This document shows, in pieces, positions 1-8,576 of a stretch of DNA of 53,170 nucleotides. The stretch's first letter is position 1. The number at the start of each line of letters is the position of its first letter. The notes under the pieces were generated by a model that was given only the letters and a program-made list of their open reading frames with translations, was not told the origin of the DNA and ran no database searches. This DNA comes from Variovorax sp. GTDB lineage: Bacteria; Pseudomonadota; Gammaproteobacteria; Burkholderiales; Burkholderiaceae_C. Position numbers and translations under genes: made by a program. Location: assembly GCA_017744285.1 (NCBI GenBank), contig JAGIBP010000037.1:1-53170 (forward strand), written 5' to 3'.

Positions 1-121
1 CCACCGAGAACCAGGCGGTGCGGATCGGCCGCTTGCCGAAATGGCCGAGGTCGGCGTAGAGCGCCTCGGCGCCGGTCACGCACAGGATGATGGCGCCCAG
101 GATGATGAAGCTGAGCCCCTG
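1..121 (-). pseudogene. kup: Inverted internal fragment of kup
   Basis: Read on the minus strand, this stretch encodes about 40 residues of a Kup potassium transporter core, including the recognisable segments [16 protein letters not shown] and PIRTAW, without a stop. The plus strand from about base 116 encodes a later part of Kup in the opposite orientation. The join lies in a six-base CCCCTG that fits both sides. By comparison with E. coli Kup, recalled from memory, the fragment corresponds to residues near 255-295, and the plus-strand part resumes near residue 330. About 34 residues between them are absent. Either the contig end is chimeric or a real inversion cuts kup here. Confidence 0.85.
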
Positions 122-1123
122 GTGTTCCTCGCCACGGCCGCCACCGTGATCGCGTCGCAGGCGCTCATCACCGGCGCGTTCAGCGTGACCCGGCAGGTGA
201 TCCAGCTGGGCTACCTGCCGCGCCTGAACATCGAGCACACCAGCGTGCGCACCGCGGGGCAGATCTACATGCCCTTCGTGAACTGGAGCCTGTTCGTTGC
301 CATCGTGCTGGCGGTGGTCATGTTCCGCTCGTCGAGCAACCTGGCCGCGGCCTACGGCATCGCCGTGACCACCGACATGCTGATCACCACGGTGCTGACC
401 TTCTTCGTGATCCGCTATGCCTGGAACTACCCGCTCGCGCTGTGCATCGCGGCGACGGGCGTCTTCTTCGTGGTGGACTTCATGTTCTTCGCGTCGAACC
501 TGCTCAAGCTGTTCGAAGGCGGCTGGTTCCCGCTCCTGATCGGTGGTTCGGTCTTCCTGCTCATGCTGACCTGGAAGGAAGGGCGGCGCCTCATGGGCGA
601 GGCCCAGATGGCCGAGGCGATCGACCTGCGCGGCTTCCTCGAATCGGTCTTCGTGAGCCCGCCGGCGCGGGTCGACGGCACGGCCGTGTTCATGACGGCC
701 GAACCCGGCACGGTGCCGAACGCGCTCCTGCACAACCTCAAGCACAACAAGGTGATGCACGACCAGAACCTGTTCGTCACCATCCGCTACCACGAGGTGC
801 CCTGGATCCCGATGGACAAGCGCATCGAGATGGAGCCGCTGGGCCACCACTGCTGGCAGGTGGTGGTGCACTACGGCTTCAAGAACGAGGTCGACATTCC
901 GCGCGCGCTCGAGAACACGCGCCTGCGCGGCTGCCAGCTCGAGACCATGACGACCAGCTACTTTCTCTCGCGCGACGTCGTGATCCCGACCCTGGGCAGC
1001 GGCATGGCGCCCTGGCGCGAGAAGCTGTTCGCGCAGATGCACCACAGCGCCAGCGGCGCGGCGGACTTCCTCGGGCTGCCGAACAATGCGGTGGTCGAGC
1101 TGGGCTCCAAGATCGAGATCTGA
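116..1123 (+). CDS. kup: Kup potassium transporter, C-terminal part only
   Basis: Kup-family inner-membrane K+/H+ symporter. The visible part starts at the codons for [15 protein letters not shown] and includes the transmembrane segments [28 protein letters not shown] and [10 protein letters not shown], followed by the cytoplasmic C-terminal domain with NLKHNKVMH and the family ending ELGSKIEI. About 335 of the usual 620 residues are present. The open frame can be extended upstream to base 41, but that part is antisense kup sequence and not a true N terminus. The gene is followed after 23 bases by benE on the same strand. It is either intact in the real genome and broken here by a contig-end artefact, or truly disrupted. 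Confidence 0.88.
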   Translation, partial: PLVFLATAATVIASQALITGAFSVTRQVIQLGYLPRLNIEHTSVRTAGQIYMPFVNWSLFVAIVLAVVMFRSSSNLAAAYGIAVTTDMLITTVLTFFVIRYAWNYPLALCIAATGVFFVVDFMFFASNLLKLFEGGWFPLLIGGSVFLLMLTWKEGRRLMGEAQMAEAIDLRGFLESVFVSPPARVDGTAVFMTAEPGTVPNALLHNLKHNKVMHDQNLFVTIRYHEVPWIPMDKRIEMEPLGHHCWQVVVHYGFKNEVDIPRALENTRLRGCQLETMTTSYFLSRDVVIPTLGSGMAPWREKLFAQMHHSASGAADFLGLPNNAVVELGSKIEI

Positions 1124-1146
1124 CGCGCCCCGGCACAATCGGGGCC

Positions 1147-2412
1147 ATGCGGTTTTTCAAGGACCTGAGCCTGTCGGCCTTCACGGCCGGCTTCGTCGCG
1201 GTGCTCGTGGGCTTCACGAGTTCGGTGGCGATCGTGTTCCAGGCGGCGCAGGCCTTCGGCGCCACGCCCGAGATGATCTCCTCGTGGATGTGGGCCCTGG
1301 GGCTCGGCGTCGGGCTCGCCTCGGCCCTGCCCTCGCTATGGTGGCGCAAGCCCGTGATGATCGCCTGGAGCACCCCGGGCGCCGCCGTGCTCGCGGTGGC
1401 CGGCGTCGGCTATTCCATGAACGAGGCGGTCGGCGCCTTCATCGTCTGCGCGGTCCTGATGACGCTGGCGGGCGCCACCGGCTGGTTCGAGCGCGTGATG
1501 AACCGGATCCCGATGGCACTGGCGTCCGCCTTGCTCGCCGGCGTGCTGGCGCGGTTCGGGCTGCAGGCTTTCCTGGCGGCGCAGACGGCGCTGCCGCTGG
1601 TGCTGCTGATGCTCGGCACCTACCTGGTGGCCAAGCGGGCGCTGCCGCGCTATGCCGTGCCGCTGACCCTGCTCGCGGGGATCGTCTTCGCGGCGCTGCG
1701 CGGCGAGCTGGCCTGGAGCGCGGTGCATGTCAGCCTCGCCCTGCCGGTGTTCACGATGCCGGTCTTCAGCTGGCAGGCGGCGGTCAGCGTCGCGCTGCCG
1801 CTTTTCGTGGTGACGATGGCGTCGCAGAACCTGCCCGGCGTGGCGGCCATTCGCGCGGCCGGCTACGAGCTGCCTGTCTCGAAGCTCATCACCATCAGCG
1901 GGCTCTTCACACTGGTGCTTGCCCCCTTCGGCGCGTTCGCGCTCAACCTCAGCGCCATCACGGCGGCGATCTGCATGGGCCGCGAGGCGCACGAGGACCC
2001 GGCGCGCCGCTACACGGCGGCGGTGAGCTGCGGCGCGATCTACGTCGTGATCGGCCTCTTCGGCGCGGCCGTCACGGGGCTGCTGACCGCCTTCCCCAAG
2101 GAACTGGTGGCCGCCATCGCGGGCCTGGCCCTGCTCGGCGCCATCGGCGGCGGACTCGCGGCGGCGGTGCAGGACGAGTCGCACCGCGAAGCCGCGCTGA
2201 TCACCTTCCTGGTCACGCTCTCGGGCGTCACGCTGCTGGGCATCGGCTCCGCCTTCTGGGGTGTGGTGGCCGGGGCGGCGGCGCTGGGCGTCCAGCAGCT
2301 CGGCCGCAGACCCTTCGCGGGCAAGGACATCGCCGCCGGCGGCAAGATCCGGCTCGACCCGCGCGCCGCCGACGAAGCGGCCGCGCCTCCCTCACCCTCC
2401 AAGCTCACCTGA
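1147..2412 (+). CDS. benE: BenE family benzoate/H+ symporter-like transporter
   Basis: Predicted inner-membrane transporter of 421 residues, a normal length for BenE (benzoate membrane transport protein). It opens with [20 protein letters not shown], and the family-typical STPGAA loop and repeated Gly/Ala-rich membrane segments, about 11-12 in all, follow. ATG at 1147 is chosen because it is the first start after kup and gives the usual N terminus. There is only a 2-base gap to gshB. No benzoate catabolic genes lie nearby, so the substrate is uncertain. In this family the gene is often found apart from ben genes. Confidence 0.85.
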   Translation: MRFFKDLSLSAFTAGFVAVLVGFTSSVAIVFQAAQAFGATPEMISSWMWALGLGVGLASALPSLWWRKPVMIAWSTPGAAVLAVAGVGYSMNEAVGAFIVCAVLMTLAGATGWFERVMNRIPMALASALLAGVLARFGLQAFLAAQTALPLVLLMLGTYLVAKRALPRYAVPLTLLAGIVFAALRGELAWSAVHVSLALPVFTMPVFSWQAAVSVALPLFVVTMASQNLPGVAAIRAAGYELPVSKLITISGLFTLVLAPFGAFALNLSAITAAICMGREAHEDPARRYTAAVSCGAIYVVIGLFGAAVTGLLTAFPKELVAAIAGLALLGAIGGGLAAAVQDESHREAALITFLVTLSGVTLLGIGSAFWGVVAGAAALGVQQLGRRPFAGKDIAAGGKIRLDPRAADEAAAPPSPSKLT

Positions 2413-2414
2413 AC

Positions 2415-3362
2415 ATGCACTTCCTCTTCGTCGCCGACCCGATCGAGCAGTTCAAGATCTACAAGGACACCACCTTCTCGATGATGCGCGAGGCCCAGCG
2501 CCGCGGCCATGCCGTCTCGGTGTGCGAGCCGCGCGACCTGGGCTGGCAACGCGGCCGGCCGGTCACGGCCCGGGTGCGTGCCATCACCCTGACGGGCTCG
2601 CCGGACGACTGGTTTCGCGAAACCTCCGTCCATGAGCGCCCGCTGCACGCCTTCGACGCGGTGCTCATGCGCAAGGACCCGCCCTTCGACGCCGAGTACA
2701 TCTACGCCACGCATCTGCTCGAACAGGCCGAGCGCGAGGGCGCGCGCGTCATCAACAAGCCGCGCGCGCTGCGCGACCACCCCGAGAAGCTCGCGATCAT
2801 GGAGTTCTCGGAGTTCACCACGCCGACCCTCGTCACGCGCGACGCGGCCGCGGTGCGGGCCTTCCATGCCGAGCACCAGGACATCATCCTCAAGCCGCTC
2901 GACGGCATGGGCGGCATGGGCATCTTCCGCGTCAAGGCCGATGGGCTGAACCTCGGCTCGATCATCGAGACGCTCAACAAGGACGGCGCCCAGACGATCA
3001 TGGTGCAGCGCTTCGTGCCCGAGATCGCGCGGGGCGACAAGCGCGTGCTCGTGATCGGCGGCCGCCCGGTGCCCTTCAGCCTGGCGCGCATCCCGCAGGG
3101 CAGCGAGGTGCGCGGCAATCTCGCGGCGGGCGGCAAGGGCGTGGCCCAGCCGCTCACCGACGACGACCGCCGCATCGCCGAGGCGATCGGGCCGGTGCTC
3201 GCGCAGCGGGGGCTGCTCCTGATCGGCCTGGACGTGATCGGCGGCTCGCTGACCGAGATCAACGTCACCAGCCCGACCTGCTTCCAGGAGATCACCGAAC
3301 AGACCGGCTTCGACGTGCCGGCCATGTTCATCGACGCGCTCGAAGCGCAACTCGCGACCTGA
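2415..3362 (+). CDS. gshB: Glutathione synthetase
   Basis: Cytosolic ATP-grasp enzyme joining gamma-glutamylcysteine and glycine, the last step of glutathione synthesis. Its 315 residues match the bacterial GshB length. The N-terminal domain starts MHFLFVADPIEQFKIYKDTT, where the phrase 'D-P-I-x-x-F-K-I-x-K-D-T-T' is diagnostic. The ATP-grasp glycine loop KPLDGMGGMGIFR is at about 160-172, and NVTSPT near 283-288 is the Mg/ATP-binding end of the fold. ATG 2415 lies 2 bases after the benE stop, suggesting co-transcription. No gshA of the usual type is in the window, although a YbdK-type ligase is at 43-44 kb. Confidence 0.97.
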   Translation: MHFLFVADPIEQFKIYKDTTFSMMREAQRRGHAVSVCEPRDLGWQRGRPVTARVRAITLTGSPDDWFRETSVHERPLHAFDAVLMRKDPPFDAEYIYATHLLEQAEREGARVINKPRALRDHPEKLAIMEFSEFTTPTLVTRDAAAVRAFHAEHQDIILKPLDGMGGMGIFRVKADGLNLGSIIETLNKDGAQTIMVQRFVPEIARGDKRVLVIGGRPVPFSLARIPQGSEVRGNLAAGGKGVAQPLTDDDRRIAEAIGPVLAQRGLLLIGLDVIGGSLTEINVTSPTCFQEITEQTGFDVPAMFIDALEAQLAT

Positions 3363-3370
3363 CCCGTCCC

Positions 3371-3385
3371 CCAGGGAATCCCTGG
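3371..3385. terminator. Hairpin between convergent gshB and amidotransferase genes
   Basis: CCAGGG-AAT-CCCTGG is a perfect 6-bp stem with a 3-base loop lying in the 30-base gap between two genes that end toward each other. There is no T-tract, so it is at best a weak intrinsic terminator or an RNA 3'-end stabiliser. Confidence 0.35.
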
Positions 3386-3392
3386 CCGACGC

Positions 3393-4157
3393 TCAGCCGC
3401 GGCGGCTTCCGTCCACGAACACCGCGAGTTCCTGTGGCCTGAAGGCCGTCCAGTGCTCGTTGGTGGTCAGCGGCGCGGTCACGACGACGGCGACGCGGTC
3501 GCTCGGCGTGGTGTGGCGGGCGAAATCGATGCTCAGGTCCTCGTCGGCCAGCTGGGCGCTGAGGAAGGGGTGCTTGCGCTCCACGTACCAAAGATGCGTG
3601 GACGCGTGCGCCCAGAGCGCCTGCCCGTTCGAAAGCATGAAGTTGAAGGTGCCGTGTCCCGCGAGCCGCGGTGCCAGTTCGCGCAGGGTGAGCGTGAGCT
3701 CATCGACGCTGGGCACGTCCGCATGCGACTTGGCCAGCTCCTGCATGAGCCAGCAGAAGGCGTGTTCGCTGTCGGTGTTGCCCACCGGATGGAAGCTGCC
3801 GTGCAGCCGCGGCCGGAAGTCCTTGAGGTCGCCGTTGTGGGCGAACACCCAGTAGCGTCCCCACAGCTCGCGCACGAAGGGGTGGCAATTCTGCAGGTTC
3901 ACCGCGCCCTGGGTCGCCTTTCGGATGTGGGCGATGACGTTGCGGCTCTTGATCGGATAGCGGCGGATCAGCTCGGCCACCGGCGAGTCGCAGGCGGGCT
4001 GGTGGTCGACGAAATGCCGCAGCCCGCGGTCCTCGAAGAAGGCGATGCCCCAGCCGTCCGCATGGTGGTCGGTGCGCCCGCCGCGCTGTGCGAACCCGGT
4101 GAAGCTGAAGGTCACGTCCGTCGGGGTGTTGCAGTTCATTCCAAGTAGCTGGCACAT
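3393..4157 (-). CDS. Class II glutamine amidotransferase (YafJ type)
   Basis: 254-residue N-terminal-nucleophile amidotransferase domain protein. After removal of Met1 the catalytic Cys is exposed (MCQLLGMN). Other family motifs are HADGWG at 32-37, AHIRKATQG at 76-84, FAHNGDL at 105-111 and NTDSEHAF at 127-134, which bind glutamine and form the oxyanion hole. There is no second synthetase domain, as in YafJ/EgtC-like stand-alone proteins, so the acceptor substrate is unknown. It lies 38 bases downstream of the DHA2 pump gene on the same strand and could be co-transcribed with it. Confidence 0.9.
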   Translation of the reverse strand: MCQLLGMNCNTPTDVTFSFTGFAQRGGRTDHHADGWGIAFFEDRGLRHFVDHQPACDSPVAELIRRYPIKSRNVIAHIRKATQGAVNLQNCHPFVRELWGRYWVFAHNGDLKDFRPRLHGSFHPVGNTDSEHAFCWLMQELAKSHADVPSVDELTLTLRELAPRLAGHGTFNFMLSNGQALWAHASTHLWYVERKHPFLSAQLADEDLSIDFARHTTPSDRVAVVVTAPLTTNEHWTAFRPQELAVFVDGSRRG

Positions 4158-4195
4158 GCGCCAAGCTTACCCCCGGCCCCGGGTGCAGAGGGCGC

Positions 4196-5665
4196 CTACC
4201 CCGCCGGTTGTTCGTCCAGGCGGGGTGGGGCTTTCTCCCGCAGCTGCCATGCGGCGCACATCGCCAGCGCGCACAGGGCCGCGAGCATCATGAAGACCTC
4301 GTCGAACGCCGCCAGCCGGGCGGGGCTGCTGGCGGGGTTGGCGAGCGAATCGCCGTGGGCCGCGAGGCGCCATTCGAGAACGATCGCGCACAGGCTGACG
4401 CCCGCCGCGCCGCCGAGCATGCGCAGGAAGTTGATCGAACTCGCGCCCTGCGGAATGAGCGACTTGGGCAGCGGCCGCATCGAGCCGAGATTGAGCGAGG
4501 GCAGGATGAACCCGAGCCCGACGCGCCCGACGGCCGCGAACAGCACCAGGAGCCAGAGGCTGCTGTCCAGGTGCAGCACCACCATGAGCGCGAACGAGGC
4601 GGCCAGCAGCGTGAGCCCGATGCACACCAGAAGCCACGTCGGATGCCGGTCCGCCAGGCGCCCGACGCCCGCGATGGTGATCGCCAGCACGACGCCCGCC
4701 GGCAGCAGCGTGGTGCCCACGTGCGACGCGGACAGCTGCAGCCCCACCTGCATGTACACCGGCAGCAGATAGGTCGAGCCGAACAGCGCCGTGCCGTAGA
4801 TGAAGGCGACGATGCTGCCCATCGCGAACTGTCGGTGCCTGAAGAGCGACAGGTTCATGAGCGGCTCCCCGCCCGAGGCCATGAGCTTGCGCTGCCAGGC
4901 CAGGAAGGCGCCGAACGCGAGGCCCGCCGCGCCCAGCAGCGCCGTGGCCTGCAGCGTCCCGTCGCCGCGCAGTTCGACCAGTCCGTTCAGCAGGCACAAG
5001 GTGCCGATGGTGCCGAGCGCGAGGCCGCCCCAGTCGAGCCGGCTGCTGCGCTCGGCGGCCACGCCGCCCGGCGCGGTGGTCGGCACGAACTTGTAGGCCA
5101 GCCAGATCGAGGCGATGCAGAACGGCACCACCATGAAGAAGATCGAGCGCCAGCCGAACAGGTCGACCAGCACGCCGCCGATGCTCGGCCCCACGGCCGG
5201 CGCCAGCACCACGCCCATGCCGAAGATGCCGCTCGCGCGCCCCTGCTCGTGCGGCTGGAAGGCGCGCAGGATGATGATGGCCGGGATCGGCTGCACCACG
5301 CCCGCGGCCAGCCCTTCGGCCACGCGGGCGAGCAGCACCAGCGTGAAATTCGTGGCCAGCCCCCCGGTCACGCCGCCGGCCAGGAGCAGCACCATCGTGC
5401 CGACGTAGGTGGCCCGGTAGCCGTGGCGCGCGAGCAGCCAGGGCGTGGTGAGCATCGACACCGTCATCGCCACCATGAAGCCCGAACTCACCCACTGCGC
5501 GCGTTCCTGGCCGAGCGAGAAATGGTGGCTCATGCCCGGGATCGCCACGTTCACGATGGTCGAGGACATGATCGAGGCCATCACCCCCACCATCACGGAA
5601 AACAGGAGCAGCCAGCGGTAACGTTCGCCGTAGCGGCTGCTCAGGGATTGCGCGGGAAGATTCAT
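4196..5665 (-). CDS. DHA2 family MFS multidrug efflux transporter (EmrB-like)
   Basis: 489-residue inner-membrane drug/H+ antiporter with about 14 predicted membrane segments. The N terminus WLLLFSVMVGVMASIMSSTIV and the following NVAIPGMSHHFSLG are characteristic of the EmrB/QacA (DHA2) group, in which the first helix carries 'T-I-V-N-V-A-I-P'. The frame is open upstream to 5758, but that extension is Arg/Pro-rich and not transporter-like, so ATG 5665 (MNLPAQ) is preferred. No membrane-fusion partner (EmrA) or TolC-like gene is adjacent. Substrate unknown. Confidence 0.88.
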   Translation of the reverse strand: MNLPAQSLSSRYGERYRWLLLFSVMVGVMASIMSSTIVNVAIPGMSHHFSLGQERAQWVSSGFMVAMTVSMLTTPWLLARHGYRATYVGTMVLLLAGGVTGGLATNFTLVLLARVAEGLAAGVVQPIPAIIILRAFQPHEQGRASGIFGMGVVLAPAVGPSIGGVLVDLFGWRSIFFMVVPFCIASIWLAYKFVPTTAPGGVAAERSSRLDWGGLALGTIGTLCLLNGLVELRGDGTLQATALLGAAGLAFGAFLAWQRKLMASGGEPLMNLSLFRHRQFAMGSIVAFIYGTALFGSTYLLPVYMQVGLQLSASHVGTTLLPAGVVLAITIAGVGRLADRHPTWLLVCIGLTLLAASFALMVVLHLDSSLWLLVLFAAVGRVGLGFILPSLNLGSMRPLPKSLIPQGASSINFLRMLGGAAGVSLCAIVLEWRLAAHGDSLANPASSPARLAAFDEVFMMLAALCALAMCAAWQLREKAPPRLDEQPAG

Positions 5666-5781
5666 GTGGGCGAAGGAGCCGTGTCGGGCCGTCCTACAAG
5701 CATATCGGCGTTTGGGTGGGCGGCCGGCCCGCGGCTGCCAACCACAATGGACGGTCACCCGAAAGCGAGGAAGAAGCGCCC

Positions 5782-7053
5782 ATGGAATCCCAGGACGACC
5801 CGCGCCTGAAAAGCAAGGCCGATGCCACGCCGCCCGAGGCGGCGGACCCGGGCGGCCCGACGCTGGCCGCCGAACTCCAGGCGCCGACCGTCACGCGGGC
5901 CTACCAGTGCCAGTGCGGGCGCCCCGTCTTCCTCGCCAACAGCCGCTGCCTCGCCTGCCAGACGCCGCTCGGCTACGTGATCGAGAAGCTCGGCGTGGTG
6001 CCGCTCGCGCCGGCCGTCCACGAAGGCGCCGAGCCCGACACCTTCACCGTGTTCGGCGATGCCGGCGGCAAGGCGTACCGGCACTGCGCCAACCTCCTGA
6101 CGCCCGCCGCCTGCAACTGGATGGTGCCCGCCCCGCGCGACGGCGACGATCCCGCCTTCGGCACCGCGGGCCTCGCGCCCGGCCTGTGTCTGGCGTGCAG
6201 CGTCACGCGCACCATTCCGGATCTCTCGGTCGAAGGCAACGGCGAGCGGTGGCTCGCGCTCGAACTCGCCAAGCGGCGACTGCTGTCGCAGCTGCTGGCG
6301 CTGGGCCTTCCCGTCGTCACGCGGCTGAGCGATCCGGCGCACGGCCTGGCGTTCGACTTCCTGAGCAGCGTGCCCGGCGCGCCGCACGTGCTGACCGGCC
6401 ACGACAGGGGTGTGATCACCCTCAATGCCGAGGAGGCGCAGGACGACGTGCGCGAGCGCATCCGGGCCGAGATGCGGGAGCCCTACCGCACGCTGCTGGG
6501 CCACTTCCGCCACGAGATCGGCCACTACTACTGGGACCTGCTGGTGCAGCCAGCGCCCTGGCTCGCGGACTTCCGCTCGCTCTTCGGCGACGAGCGCGAG
6601 GACTATGCCGCCGCGCTGCGCCGGCACTACGAGCAGGGTGCGCCGCCGGACTGGGCGGCACGCTTCGTCACCAGCTACGCGAGCGCGCATCCGTGGGAGG
6701 ACTGGGCCGAGACCTGGGCGCACTACCTGCACATGGCCGACACCGCCGACACGGCGCTGAGCTTCGGCGTCGATGCGCGCAACGTCGAACTGGCGAGCGA
6801 TCTCTTCGAGCCTGCCGACCTCTGGCAGCCCGGGCACCCGGAGGCGGCCCGCTTCCTCGACTTCCTCAACGGCTGGGTCCGGCTCACCAACGTGCTCAAC
6901 GAGCTGTCGCGCAGCATGGGCCAGCCGGACTACTACCCCTTCGTGCTGCCGCGCGCGGCGGTGGGCAAGCTGCAGTTCATCCACGAGGTGATTGCCGAGC
7001 AGCGCGAGCGCGCCGCCGTGCCCGAGGCGTCGGACGCCCAGGCTCAGGCCTGA
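5782..7053 (+). CDS. Putative zinc-binding metallopeptidase with N-terminal zinc ribbon
   Basis: 423-residue soluble protein matching the putative zinc-binding metallo-peptidase family (PF15887-like). A zinc ribbon with Cys43, Cys45, Cys56 and Cys59 (CQCGRPVF...CLACQTPLGY) opens the protein. HEIGH at 244-248 is an HExxH catalytic motif, and a downstream acidic helix EDWAETWAHYLH (from about 306) may supply the third metal ligand. There is no signal peptide, so it is probably cytosolic. ATG 5782 is the most upstream start giving the conserved N terminus. The stop codon overlaps that of the convergent CWC gene inside a 10-bp palindrome. Physiological substrate unknown. Confidence 0.82.
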   Translation: MESQDDPRLKSKADATPPEAADPGGPTLAAELQAPTVTRAYQCQCGRPVFLANSRCLACQTPLGYVIEKLGVVPLAPAVHEGAEPDTFTVFGDAGGKAYRHCANLLTPAACNWMVPAPRDGDDPAFGTAGLAPGLCLACSVTRTIPDLSVEGNGERWLALELAKRRLLSQLLALGLPVVTRLSDPAHGLAFDFLSSVPGAPHVLTGHDRGVITLNAEEAQDDVRERIRAEMREPYRTLLGHFRHEIGHYYWDLLVQPAPWLADFRSLFGDEREDYAAALRRHYEQGAPPDWAARFVTSYASAHPWEDWAETWAHYLHMADTADTALSFGVDARNVELASDLFEPADLWQPGHPEAARFLDFLNGWVRLTNVLNELSRSMGQPDYYPFVLPRAAVGKLQFIHEVIAEQRERAAVPEASDAQAQA

Positions 7054-7274
7054 ACCGCCGCCATCGCCGCGCAGCGCGCGCAGATGCAGGCGCGCCCGCG
7101 CTTCTCCTCGGGAACCGCCGCCAGCAGCTCGGGGCCGAAGCTGAAGTCCGCGCCCATGCACCAGCACGGCGGCTGCTTGCGGCCCGTCTCGCGCTCGACT
7201 TCCATCGCGCAGCGGTTGGACTCGCGGCACAGCGGACAGCGGGAGGCATCGAGCGTCGGCGCCGGCCCGCTCAT
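7044..7274 (-). CDS. Cysteine-rich CWC family protein
   Basis: 76-residue protein with eight cysteines: CPLC at 13-16, C22, CWC at 37-39, CIC at 63-65 and C68. The CWC pair is the signature of the cysteine-rich CWC family (PF14375), which probably binds zinc; its function is unknown. Its ATG overlaps the TGA of the phosphofructokinase gene by 4 bases (ATGA), so translation is likely coupled to that enzyme. The 3' end overlaps the convergent metallopeptidase gene by 10 bases. Confidence 0.85.
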   Translation of the reverse strand: MSGPAPTLDASRCPLCRESNRCAMEVERETGRKQPPCWCMGADFSFGPELLAAVPEEKRGRACICARCAAMAAVQA

Positions 7275-8530
7275 CCGGCCACCTCGAAGGCCGGCAGCTT
7301 CTTCGGCACCGGGTGGTTCTCGAGCGTGACGTACACCGGCAGGCCGTCGCGGTAGGCCGGATAGTCCTCGCCCTGGATCAGCGGCAACAGGTAGCGGCGG
7401 CACTTCTCGCTGATGCCGTATCCGTCCTCCGAGATGAAGTCGCGCGGCATGAACTTCTCGGCGTTCGCGACCGCGTCGAGGTTGGCCGTGCCGATGCGGT
7501 ACTGGTAGGGCTCGTCGGCGATCCGCTCGATGGTCGGCATCACCGCGTTGCGGCCTTCCAGCGCCAGCTCGACCGCGCGCTGGCCGAGTTCGTAGGCCTG
7601 CTTCACGTCGGTGGCCGAGGCGACGTGCCGCGCCGCGCGCTGCAGGTAGTCGGCCACCGCCCAGTGGAACTTGTGACCGAGCGCCGCCTTGATCATCTGC
7701 GCCACCACCGGCGCCGCGCCGCCGAGCTGCGCGTGCCCGAAGGCGTCCTTCGTGCCCTGCTCGGCGAGGAAGGTGCCGTCGGGGTGGTGGCAGCCTTCGG
7801 AGACCACCACGGTGCAGTAGCCGTGGTACTTCACCAGTGCGTCCACGCGCGCGAGGAAGGCCGGCTGGTCGAAGGGGATCTCGGGGAACAGGATGACCAC
7901 CGGGATGCCCCGGTCGGCCACCAGGCCGCCGGCCGCGGCGATCCAGCCCGCGTGGCGGCCCATCACTTCGAGCACGAACACCTTGGTCGAGGTCGCGGCC
8001 ATCGAGCGCACGTCCATCGAGGCTTCGAGCGTGGACACCGCCACGTACTTCGCCACCGAGCCGAAGCCCGGGCAGCAGTCGGTGACGGGCAGGTCGTTGT
8101 CGATGGTCTTGGGCACGTGGATGGCCTGCAGCGGATAGCCCATCGACTGCGAGAGCTGGCTCATCTTGAAGCAGGTGTCGGCCGAGTCGCCGCCGCCGTT
8201 GTAGAAGAAGTAGCCGATGCCGTGGGCCTTGAAGACCTCGATCAGGCGCTCGTACTCGCGGCGGTTCTTCTCGAGCGACTTGAGTTTGTAGCGGCACGAG
8301 CCGAAGGCACCCGAGGGCGTGGTGCGCAGCGCGGCGATCGCCTCGGCCGATTCGCGGCCGGTGTCGATCAGGTCTTCCGCCAGCGCGCCGAGGATGCCGT
8401 TGCGGCCCGCGTACACGGTGCCGATGCGGTCGGGGTGCCGGCGCGCGGTTTCGATCACACCGCAGGCCGAGGCGTTGATCACGGCGGTGACGCCGCCGGA
8501 CTGGGCATAGAAGGCGTTGAGGGCGGGCAT
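7271..8530 (-). CDS. Pyrophosphate-dependent 6-phosphofructokinase
   Basis: 419-residue phosphofructokinase-fold enzyme interconverting fructose-6-phosphate and fructose-1,6-bisphosphate. The donor-site sequence NGGGDS (111-116) replaces the GGDGS of ATP-dependent enzymes with Asp where ATP enzymes have Gly, and PKTIDND (140-146) carries the Lys typical of PPi-dependent enzymes. MGRHAGW (190-196) is the fructose-6-phosphate site. It would act reversibly in glycolysis and gluconeogenesis. This fits organisms that rely on Entner-Doudoroff sugar breakdown and lack PfkA, though I cannot see the rest of the genome. Followed by a translationally coupled CWC protein. Confidence 0.9.
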   Translation of the reverse strand: MPALNAFYAQSGGVTAVINASACGVIETARRHPDRIGTVYAGRNGILGALAEDLIDTGRESAEAIAALRTTPSGAFGSCRYKLKSLEKNRREYERLIEVFKAHGIGYFFYNGGGDSADTCFKMSQLSQSMGYPLQAIHVPKTIDNDLPVTDCCPGFGSVAKYVAVSTLEASMDVRSMAATSTKVFVLEVMGRHAGWIAAAGGLVADRGIPVVILFPEIPFDQPAFLARVDALVKYHGYCTVVVSEGCHHPDGTFLAEQGTKDAFGHAQLGGAAPVVAQMIKAALGHKFHWAVADYLQRAARHVASATDVKQAYELGQRAVELALEGRNAVMPTIERIADEPYQYRIGTANLDAVANAEKFMPRDFISEDGYGISEKCRRYLLPLIQGEDYPAYRDGLPVYVTLENHPVPKKLPAFEVAG

Positions 8531-8576
8531 GCCGCGATTGTCCCGCGTCCCCCCGGGCGGCGCCAGCGAAACGCGC

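Noticed and set aside
41..115. Apparent N terminus of the Kup frame from ATG at 41
   Set aside because: This stretch is antisense Kup coding sequence, so the peptide is meaningless.
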